64,000 nt of DNA from Lamellibrachia satsuma (taxonomy: Eukaryota > Annelida > Polychaeta > Sabellida > Siboglinidae): NCBI GenBank assembly GCA_033239005.1, contig BSQZ01000026.1, positions 5,859,001 to 5,923,000 of the forward strand, written 5' to 3'. This document shows, piece after piece, positions 47,409 through 59,400 of the stretch. The position numbers were made by a program, and so were the translations under genes. The notes under the pieces were generated by a model. The model was given only the letters and a program-made list of their open reading frames with translations. It was not told where the DNA came from and did not search any database. Position 1 is the first letter of the stretch; each line of letters opens with the position of its first letter.

Positions 47409-50400
47409 GTATACGTGTAATGTTTATTTATTATTTGTTATACAGCAAAACGTCGAATGCCGCCACACCCCAGTACGGGATTTGGAGTGTTCCCACAACC
47501 CGCACATAAAGGACTTAGACTGTCGTCATACGCCGGTACAAGGCACCGACTGTCCCCACCCCCACACGCCGACTGGACATGCCGCGTCTCCATGCAGCCC
47601 ACTACATCGCTTCAAGTCTTCCCACACCCCGCTATGTGACGCCCAATCGCCTCACACGCCCGTACGTGACATTGAAAGCCCGCTCGTGCGCAGCATCGGT
47701 TGCTGTCGCACCCCAACGCATGACGCCGACATACCCCACACGACACGATCTGTCCATACCCAGGTCCGCAGCTTTGAGAGTCCGAGCCCGGGTCCGCACG
47801 TCTGCCACGCAAGGTCTCCCCATTCACCAGCAAGTCACATCGACAGCTTCGGTTCGCCGACCCGTAATATGGCCTGTTCGCCCATGGTTGCTCATGATGT
47901 CGCACACTGTCACTCTCGTACCGATCACCAGGGAACGCCGCTTGGTGACTGGGGACATTCGCACACTCCGATGCACGGGCAACGGTGTCGCACACCCACG
48001 TGTCTTCAAATGCCACTCCATCGTAAGACGCCCGACCAAGACGCGAGGCAAGCGCACGACGTATCGTGCGGCCAGACGCCAACGCCATACGCGGAGTGCC
48101 CGCACTGCCACGGCACCCCGGCGTCACGCCACGCGCCCGTGCACGGCGTCTTCGCGTGTCAACACCGAACGCCCCCCGGCCCCTGCGCGATGCACGCGCC
48201 GCTCGGACCCGTGTGCCACTGCCATCATCGCCCAGTCGCCGACCGTTCGTGCAGTCCGCGCGGCGTCGTCACTGTAGACCAGCCGTGCAGTCCGATGCTG
48301 CTCGTGGAGCGCGCGTGCAGTCCGTGCCCGGAGCTTCTCGAACAGACGGTGACGACGGGAACAACGACTGTAGTGTACGAGACGACAGATACCGCCACCA
48401 GTCGCGTACCGAGCGCCGCCGGAGTCGACCAATCGACGAGTCGCGGTTCGTTCCGACGGGTGGACGCCACGACCAGTCGCGTTCCCTTTGACGTGCATCG
48501 ATCCGTCAGCGGCATTCCCTTCATTGAAGCGAACGCCTCGACGAGTGGCGCCGCCTTCCTGGGAGTGGACGCAAGTACAAGTCGAGGGTCGTTCCGTCGA
48601 TTAGATGCGGCAACCAGCCGCTCCCCTAGCGGCTATAAAACTATCGCTACTAGCCGCGGCCCCAGCGGTGTCTTCCACGGCGTAGACACGTCAACTAGTC
48701 GTGGCTCCTTCAATGTAGACGCTTCAACGAGTCGCGCGTTTAAAGGTAATGTACAGCGCTTTACATGTGGTGAACTGATAAGCAGCACGATGGGGGTTTC
48801 GTATTAAATTAAAATTAAAATGCCCAAATTATCCGAACTAGCGTAAATACCCGTGGGATAACTTGATAATTACGTAAACCGTCCCATACCGTCTTTGTGT
48901 ACTAGCGCCCTCTGGCACGTAATATTGAACTGACCAGCGGACGGTTTACGTAACTTGGAAACATCGTAGAAAATACGCACAGGGTTGCGAACAAGTGTAT
49001 GTAGCTTGAAACAATCGTATGATACACGCACGGCGTTGCGAACAATCTACGATTCAGGGTAATTCTACGACTCATGGTAATAGTGAGTTGAATGACGAAA
49101 AAATTTAGGGTTGTGGATCCTTCCAAAGGTCGTAGATGAAACCTTGAAAGTCCGACGCCCGAGATGCAAAGCGTCCAGGAGGAGTAACATAAACATACAT
49201 ATTGTATGATACATACGCTAGCTCGATTGTATTATCTGAATGGCAATGGTTCTCAAAGTACATCTAAATTAACAATGTTATACTTAATGTTTTAACCTTT
49301 ATTGTTGTAGTTTATTTGCCGTCAGAAATGGCACAAAACCGGGAGTTTACAGAGCGATCAATCATTTAATGAAAAACGGATATTTCGCCTTCAAAATGAA
49401 AGATTTACTGGTCTGCCTTTTAATACAGTACAGCAGTTTCTACGTATGTCGTAAACTAGCATATTTTAATTCATCGCCAAATCGTGTTCAGTGTATTTTC
49501 GAAAATATTTACAGGTGATCATAGATCACGATAGCAACACGTTGTGAATGGATATTAGTTTTAACAAACCGATATATTATCAATACTAATACATTGTAAA
49601 TGAAACCGTGTCGCAATATCTGTACAACAGTCGTTCGATTAACCAATAAAAATCGTTGTGCGTTCCTTTTAAAGCGTTAGACGCTAGTACCAGCCGAGTG
49701 CCCAGCGTCGCGTTCCGAGACGTCTCCACAAACAACCTCTCCTGGGGGCAGGTAAACGCGGCCACCAGCGGCACCCGAGCGGTGGACATGACCACTGAGC
49801 CGTACGACGGGCCTATAGATCGCGGCGTCAGCAATATAGCCATTCACATTAAAAACAAGATTAAGGTTCGAACAGTTATTTTGTGCCCAGAATAACTGCA
49901 AGTGACCGTGAGAGCTAATGTGAATTCACAATTTAATGAGGTCTTTCAACGTACACATACACGCGCGCACGCACGCGCGCACGCACACACGCACGCATAC
50001 ACGCAGGCACGCACGCACGCACGCTCCCACGCACGCACGCACGCACGCAGACACACACACAGTTGTTGTTTAGTCAACTATGTGGAATTATGTTCCGGGA
50101 ACAAGCATTTGCGTTGCCACCGTTGCTATACAAAAGGCCGGTTTACACAAGCGATTTTTACCCGATCCTGTCGAATGACACTTTGTCTAGACACTACGAA
50201 TGCGACCTATTGACTCGCGACAATCCCCACTTGAGCTTTGTTAAAGGTCACGGCCGGTGCAGCACTGCTCGGTCGTGGCGGTCGTTGATTGACCACTGTC
50301 AAAAATCGCACACGACTGTCGTAAAATTGACCCAGTTTTACGACACAACCGTAGCCACAGATCGGCTTCGTTAATCAGTCCCACGATGGTACTAATACGA

Positions 50401-53400
50401 GCGATTTCGTTCCTATTATATCGTACGATATAATCGCAAAAAAATTCGTTCGTGTTAAATGGGCCTTAACTTCAAGTAACAATCCGTATCATTGCATGAC
50501 GGTCTCTACCCACATATCTCTCATCGCGCGCAGAATGGCATTCACCACGCGACTAGCGCGATGCGACAGATGTTTGACAACTCGACGAGCCCCTGCGAGC
50601 TGCCCGTTCACCAGGCTACGAGCACCTTGCCTCTTCGACGAAGCGCCGACGCCATCACCAGCTCGTACTGGTGAGAACGAGTGTAGACGATTTGCGTTCT
50701 TTCCAGAAATGGCCGCGGTCGGGGCTAAAATGCGCATTTGTCTTAGTGGTTTATGCTCTTGGAACTCGAGTAATAATTTAAAAAGAGTTACCAATTATAG
50801 CAAAACAGGTTTATGGGCAATAACATACAACAACAACAACTTGGTTATGGGCAACAACTTATATAGCAAAAAAACCGTACATTTTGACCAGTACCTTTGT
50901 GACTTCACGAAACCATTTTATGGAAGAACAGCGGACTTCAAGAACTTTAGTAATCGATTTTCATGTAAAGAATACGTTCGCCAATAGTAAAATACTTCAT
51001 AGTCCGCGTCGTTATTGTTTGTCATTGTGTGCAGCGCTTTTGACCGCGGCTTGAGCGACGAGAACCAGTCGATAGCGGCCGTCGTCGACGCTGCCTTCAA
51101 CTCCCTGGACGATACCGTTGACAACGGGGCCCAGACAGCGCCGTTCCACCACTGCGTCACCCACGCCTCGGCCAACGTCGTCCGGGCGGTCGACCGGGCC
51201 CTTAGTAACATCCGGGTCCTTGCCTACTCCGTTGCCGCGCAGCCTGTCGACCGGGCGACGAGCGCGCTCCACCACGGCATCGACAGCGCCACCAGCAACA
51301 TCTATGTCGCGGTGGACAAGGCCGCCAACGACATCCACGTCGTGGCGAGGACTGTCCCGGAACAATCAACGCAGCACGGTACCGGCGTCCTGCACTTCGG
51401 CGTCGAGGAGGCGACGAACGCGATCTACCGGGCGGTGGAGTCATCCGTCAGCTGTATGCATCAGCTAGCGAACAGTGCGCTCGTTGACCGCAAGACGAGT
51501 CCGTGTCTAGAGCACGTCGTCGATGAGGCGACTAGCGCTATCTACCAGGCGGTAGAGCGCGCCGTCAGCAACATGCACGACCTGGTGCCGGGCGACGCGA
51601 TCGTGGACGAGGAGACGTGTACGTACCACGACGGCGTGGAGGAGGCCACCAGCGCCATCTACGTGGCGGTTGAACGCGGCGTCAGCAACATGCACGATCT
51701 GTTGACGTATTTGCGAGACCAGCCGGTAGATGTCGCCACGAGCGAGCTTCGTCAGGTGCGTTCCTACAGTTGAGTCATTGTGGCAATAACATTCGTTTTT
51801 ATTAATTACGCAATACAAAACTAGTCCATTGCCACATTGTAAGGAATGACTCTTATACCCGTAAGACCAGATCAGTACAATTTTCAGAAAATCTAATAGT
51901 TGGCACTAATCGATAGACGGCGCTCTGAACGCGAATAATTGACACACACCAACAGTGGCGCCACTAACACACCAACAGTGGCGCCACTGCCGCAACTTGA
52001 TAATAAATTCAAAACGAATTGTTGCGGAGTGATGTAAACGCTTTGTGGTTAGTGCAGCGTCATTGTTGTTTACGACTTGTTACGTCATTGCAACTGTGCA
52101 CTTGAGTTACGTAACATAGTTTCAAGCAAAACGAACCTTATTGTATCCATTTGGCACACTTTCAATTCAAACACATTCCGCAATTGTATGGAATAGAGAG
52201 ATTTTTTGTCAAAAAATAGGAGTTTACCACATGACGATGTGTACAATCTGCACATCAAATGTAAGTTGTGTCAGTGGTGAAACAGTGAGTGGGAAGTTTA
52301 AATAATTGACGGTCCATTGCACCACTAGGGCGTCGCAGCGACCACCAGTACCATAGTCACTGCGGTCGATCAAGCCGTGTGTAACGTGCACACGTTGGTC
52401 GATTCACTTGCCGACCGGCCGGTAGATTGCGCCACCAGCGCCATGCACGAAGGCGTCGACGCGGCGACTTGCGACATCTACCGGACAGTCGACGAGGCTG
52501 TCTGCAATGTTCACCACGCAATCGATGCACGGGTGAATACACACACTAACGCAGAGTTTTACATGTGGCAAAATCGTGAAAAGAACTTACTTTTATTTTG
52601 TTTTTCCTGAATTCAAACGATCAACTGTCTGAAACCAATACTGGCACCAACAACACGTATTGCTTGATAATCCAGGATTGGATTGTATACAGGTGATACT
52701 TGATGACTTATATCTATGTCCTCTACGTCGCAAAGAGGCTCGTTTTATTAAAATTGTCTTAAATCCACTGCTAACCCAAGATGCCACTTGATAGTTAATT
52801 GAAATGTTCACTTAACAGTCCACAAAAGAAAGTTACGTGCAAGATGTAGGTAGACCTTGCGACAGTTAAAGGTGCTAATCTTTGACGAAATCACACGTAG
52901 CTGCTCGAGAGTCGACGAAAAATATGCGACCGACGCGACCGCTTCGGTTACAATTTGAAGACAACATCCAGCTGAAATTTTTACAAATATTTTATAGATA
53001 TGAAATTCCGTACCTGAATAGTCATGGCTATCATCAAGTACAAATTAAACATTTTCCCCCTGAAAGTTATGATAACCCGTGACGTAGAGGACATAATGTG
53101 ACATAGAAGACAATATGACGTGAAGGACGGCTCGTCCGTTCGTACATATACAAACACATACAAATGCGTCTATGTATATAATATAAATGTTTTTTTTTAT
53201 GTATGTAGGCTAATCATTCGATCGACAGCATTCCTTTTAGATTTGTCGATGATTGTAAAACACGATGTCCTTTGCGTCACCATTAGTGTGCTGTAAAGGA
53301 CCGTGACGTAAAGGAAAGCTTTTGCACCCATGACGTATTATTATCTTGTGGTGCCCACTGAATATGCTCTGTCGACAAGTCTACCCGCAGTGGCGCCGAA

Positions 53401-56400
53401 ACAACTACCGGGTTGAATGTTGTGGTATTCTTCCACATGGTTCTTCGCTTAGGAGGTGGTGGCTTCACGGCTTCCTTTTCTGCCTAATCGCTGTTGATGG
53501 TGGTATCATTGTTGCTATCACTCTCACTATTGTCACCATCACTGCCACCATGAATCGCATCATCGTCGTCTTCACTATCTGACAAAAAGTCCATGTCAGA
53601 ATCGTCCATCATAGCAAGAACGTCTTCTGCATTTAGTCGTCGGCGGCATGATCTCTCAGAAATGATAGGATACATGTGCTTATTAAAAATGTGGGCAAAA
53701 TATTAGTACCTTCTACACAAATAAATACTGCTAAATCAATTAAATACTGTATTAAAATATTACTTTTATTAGTCAATTAAATACTATACTAATACATACT
53801 ACTTTATAAATTAGACGTATTGATAGCAGGCCTGGGAGCCAGCCGTTGACATACTGCAACTGATGCTCACTAATAGCCACACCCATAGCCTAGGGCCATA
53901 TTTATTACACATAGCTGCTAAAATCAAACAAAATAAGCACTTGCCACAGTGTAACTACCAAATTACCATATTATCACTCACCCTTAGTTGCACTAATCAA
54001 TACCCGGTGTCCACATACTTACTTACTTACTTAATCCTCTTGGCCCCTTCAGGAGCATAGGGCGTCAACCATATTTCTCCACCTCACTCTCTTCTGGGCT
54101 AGAGCTTTGGCCTCTTGCCAGGTGACCCCCACTTTATCAAGATCTTGTAGTGTGGAGCGTCTCCAGTTGATTTTTGGCCTTCCTTGTCTTCTCTTTCCTT
54201 GTGGGTTATAGTCCAGTGCTTGTTTGGTTGTATTTGTTGGATCTTTTCTGAGTGTGTGGCCAATCCAGCTCCATTTTCTCCTCTTGATTGTAGTGCTTAT
54301 TTCTTCCTGTTTGGTTTTCTTCCAGAGCTCTTTATTTGATATTTTGTTAGGCCACCATACCTTAAGGTTGTATCGGAGGCGACTGTTGATGAAGGCTTGG
54401 AGTTTGTTGTTGAGAGACTGAGTAGTTTTCCACATTTCACAGCCATGGAGAAGAACTGGTTTAACGTTGGTGTTGAAAATGCGGATCTTAGTGTTTATGG
54501 ATAGTTGGGAAGAGAGCCATACAGGGCGTAGGGTTCTGAAGGCATGGCGAGCTTTATTGATGCGTAGCTCCACATCTTTGTCAGCTCCACCATTTGTACT
54601 GATGTTGCTCACGAGGTAGATGAAGTCTTGTACTTCCTCAACAGTACCACTTTCTAGTGAGATGGGTTCGGAGGATCTGCTGTTGACTTTCATCACCTTT
54701 GTCTTTCCCACATTGATATTAAGACCCAGTTGACTGCTTTTTTCTTGAAGCCTTTCTGTTTTTTTTTTGCATGCGTTTATGGGTTTCTGAGAGTAGTGCT
54801 AGATCATCTGCAAAATCCAAGTCTTCTAGTTGTGAGAACAAGTTTCACTGGTACGATGGTGTTCTGTGGATCTTTTCATTGTCCAGTCTATGACAATCAG
54901 AAAGAGCAGTGGAGATAGCAAGCAGCCCTGTCGTACTCCAGTTCCAATCTGGAAGCCTTCTGAAACTTGTCCATTAAAGATGGCATGACCAGTGAAACCT
55001 TCGTACATGTTCTTTATTAGGGTTACAAATTTTGTGGGTAAACCATAGTGCCCCAGGAGCTTCCATAGAACTGTCCTATCTATATTATCAAATGCTTTTT
55101 CGAAGTCCACAAAGTTTATGTAAAGGGAGCTCTGCCATTCAATGCATTGTTCAACGATAATCCTGAGTGTAGCAATGTGATATGTTCAGGATTTATCCTT
55201 TCTAAAGCTAGCTTGTTCCTTTCTTAGCTTCTTGTCAACTGTTTCTTGTATCCTATCCAGGATGATACGGCAGAGAATTTTACTGGGCACTGATAGAAAC
55301 ATGATTCCTCTCCAGTTCTTACATTCACTGAGGTTGCCTTTCTTGGGGATTGTAACTAGCATACCTGTCTTCCATTCAGTTGGTATTTCCTCTTTATCCC
55401 AGATCTCATTTAGCATGCTGTATGAAACGTCTGTGGTGGCCCCAATATCAGCTTTTAAGACATCAGATGGTATATTGTCAATTCCAGGTGCTTTGCCTAG
55501 CTTCAGCTTTTTGATGGCTCTCTTGATCTCCTCTTTGGATACCCTACCACAATTAATGTTAAGGTCTTCATTTGTTTCCTCAATGTCTGGAATTGAATCT
55601 GGTGGAGGCCTATTCAAGATATCTTGGAAATATTCTTTCCAGCGTTGTAGAGATTCCTTAGTGAGAAGGTTTCCCTGTTTGTCCCTGATGGGGCGACTAG
55701 TGTTCTTGTTCTTCCCTGCTAGCTGTCTGGTGATCTTGTATAACTCTCTGGAGTTATTTTGCCTAGCTGCGATCTCAGCCTCGTTTGCTAGTTTTTCGAC
55801 ATACGTTTTCTTATCCTTCTTTGTCTTCTTTTTAACTGTTTTGTTTCTTTCCTGGTATTCCTGCTGCAGTTTTTTTCCTTGTGTCATCTGCTTCCTTGTT
55901 GAGTTTAATTTTAGTCTCCCTCTTTGCCTCAATAGCTTCCCATGTGTCGTCTGTAATCCAGTCCTTCCTCCTAGCTTTCCAGCAGCCTAGGACTTGTTCA
56001 CAGGTGTCTGTAATTGCATTCTTGCATCTTGTCCACTTTTCATCAATGTTTTTTCCCTCTTCCAATGCTTGGAACCTGTTACGTAGAGTGATTCCCAGTT
56101 CCTGTCGTATTTTAGTATTTTGAAGTTTTCGTATCTCAAACCTTCTTTGTACCTTGTTATCCGTCTTCTTCTTCTTTGCTGCTAGCTTCATCCTAAATTC
56201 ACCCACAAGGAGGTGGTGGTCGGAGTTAATGTCAGCTCCTCTTTTTACTCTGATGTCTAGAAGCACTCTCCTCCATTTCTTGGTGATTGTTATGTGGTCA
56301 ATTTGGTTTTCCATCTGTAAATCTGGGGATATCCATGTGGCTTTGTGTGTAGGTTTGTGTGGAAAGAGAGTTCATCCGATTATCAGTTCATTGAGAGTAC

Positions 56401-59400
56401 AGAAATCTGCAAACAGGAGACCATTCTCATTCATCTGACTCAGATCTTCTTTCCCCATTGTGCCTTTCCAATTGTCATTATCCTTTCCAATCTTGGCATT
56501 CATATCCCCCATAACAACTTGGATATCCCTCTTCGGTAGTTTTTGGGTGACTGTTTGTAGATGTTGGTAGAAGGTCTCTTTCTCTTCAAATTCAGCAGAG
56601 TTGGTTGGTGCATAGCAATGTATAATGGTGATGTTCCGACCTTTTGATGTAAACCTTGCTGTGATGATTCTCTCCGAGACTGGTTCCTATTCGATGAGAC
56701 TTTTTGCTGCATCCTTTGAGAGGAGCAGTCCTACTCCATGTGTGTGCGCATCTTCTTCTCTCTCATTCCCAGAGTACAAGTAAGTTTCTCCAGAGCTAGT
56801 TGTACCCAAAGGTGTTCCATCTGCTTTCACAGACTCCAATGATGCTCAGCTTGTATCTTCTCATTTCTTTGGCGAGCTGTGCCAATTTTCCTGCCTGTTT
56901 CTGTGTCCTGACATTCCAACATCCAATTCTAATTATTGACTTGAGCTGTAGCAGACTCTTCCTCCCTTGGGCTTCCTGTCGGCTTTCACCCAAGGGATTC
57001 ATACGCACCCTTCCAGGACAGCCTGCTTTGCTCAGATCGAGGTGTGGTTGAGTATTCATGGTTTCGGTTTCTGTAATCGATTTCAATAACAACTGAGTGG
57101 GTGATTAGCCCAAGCCGCTGGGCCTACAAGTTTTCCGCAGTGGTCGTAGACAACTTTCCTCCTGGACTCCATGATCAAGAGATGTGGCTGGACTGTGCTT
57201 TGTCTGACCACTCGTCCCAGACCTTCCCGGTATGGTAGGACCTGCCAGGAGTTGCCTCCCACCGGTATAGCTCAGGGGGTCAGAGGGGTACACAAGCCTC
57301 CTTACCACGACAAGGTAACAGTCCACAAGGAAGCGGTGTCCACATACGTTGACACATACATTAAGAGGCCATACGTTGACACAGACGTTGACACATACGT
57401 TACCTTAGGCGATTGGCGATATAATTCTGCACTAATGAAACATAAATATGTTATGGTAAATGTGTCTCATCATAGATGACTTTAATATAAATTAGATTGT
57501 TGAGACAAAATACCTGGTCGGGGTGCACTTGCTCTAGTACTTGCGTCGGCCAACTTTGGGTAGATGATATAAATAGAAAACAGCTTGCAGTTGCACCAAT
57601 ATTCACTAGAGAACAGCACTTGTATGTCCACTCACTGATGTGGACTCTTGGTCTTAGTACTAAAAATTCAATATCTACCAAAATAAAAAATAACAGTTAC
57701 ATGTCCACACGTGTGGACTAGCGGAGCCAAGAGGAACGTCGTGTGTTGAATGAACTAACGGAATATTTATTTTTCGTGAGATCATTACAAAACAGGCGAA
57801 GAGCTTACTTTTTCAAAACGAGATATATCCACTTTAGCCATTTGTTTGCGTGCACTCCATCCATATATTATACATGTTATGCATGTCACGAGTTAGCATT
57901 TGCAATGAAACGCAGTTTTATTACTACAGTAACAACACAGCAAACATACGCTTTTCATTCAGAACGAGTCAAATCCAGCTGAGTGTTTCCTTCAACCAGA
58001 CATTTTCAAATTAGCCAGTGAGGACATCCACCTGTGTCACGTGACTGCCTGCACATGCACTTCAATCAAAACCATGCAACTTAGACATTGCAAGTAATAG
58101 ATAACGAAGGTCATTAGATTGCCATTGTTTACGGAAAATGTCTTCCGAGTGTTGTAGTTCACTGTTGTAGTAAAGTTTGAATAAAATCGTTTCATAATCT
58201 ACATGTTTTTAGCTTAGGGTCTAATTACCACAGTCGCATAAAAAAACGGAAATACTTAGTATGTTTTTTAAAGTCAGCTGTTCCGCGATAACAGTGAGTC
58301 AGTGTTGCGAGCATCCTGCGATAGAACAGTGATCTCAGTACCAGGGACCCGTACACATCATCAACGACAACGGGCTGTTAATCTTGATCGCATCCTGCGA
58401 CAGAACAATGATATCAGTACCAGGGACCCGTAGACATCACCAAGGACAACAGACTGTTAATCTTGAACGCATCCTGCGACAAAACAGTCGCACATCAGCC
58501 CTGAACATGTCGCTGGCGACGCTGTAGATGAACGGGTTGATTCCAAAAGTCAGGAGAAACATTTGCTGCACACCGACAGCGAACGATAGACCGAAGAAGG
58601 ATAACCACCGCGGTAGCCAGCAAGCTATGAAGACGACGGTAACAATGAATAACAAAGATACGTTTTTGTACGTCTTTGCGTCACTTGTCACGTGACTGTT
58701 GCGAATAGTTAATGCATTAACTGCGCTGCGTGACAGTGAAACTGTGTTTGTCTTTGCACCAATGCTTGAGATTACAGGGACACTTCTAGACGTGGAAGAA
58801 TGACCTGGATACACTGAATCAGTCCCAGAGAAACCGTCGACACTGTTGCGAGAACGTCTTGCCTTCCTCAGCAGTATTGCCGCCATCCAAATGTAACAAA
58901 GGATCATGACCAGTACGCTCGACAATGTGACAGTCAGGCGAACGGCTCGGCTTAGCAGCACGCTCTTCCGAAATCGCGCCACAGCCAGCATTGTGGCGCC
59001 CGCTGCGGACGTCACGGCGATGGCAGCTAGCGCCAACTTCGCCCGCTTGACGCCGATGTTGAACTTGTGGGGACACCTCACTGCCCGCAGACGCTCGAAC
59101 GACACAAACGCCAGAAGGATGGTGGAAAAGATGGCCGACGTATGAGCGGTCGAGATGGCGACAAGCGTAGTCGTGAAATCTACCGGCGCACTTGTTAAGA
59201 CGATTCCGCAAACACAAGTCGCCGCGTCGACTATTGCCAGCGCGAACATGTACAGTCTCGTAGAAGACGTCGTCTGACCCACGTACACCGCGATCACCAA
59301 CGTATTTCCCGGCAGGCCCAACACGCACACCAGAAATGCGAATTGACTGCGAAAAACAGACGTATTTGCAGTATGATTTGCGCCCACTCCATAGATCCCA

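Noticed and set aside
47579..48277. 232-codon plus frame and long minus frames in exon 5
   Set aside because: GC-rich exon leaves several frames open; only the frame at 47,446 splices in phase at both ends and shows regular repeats.
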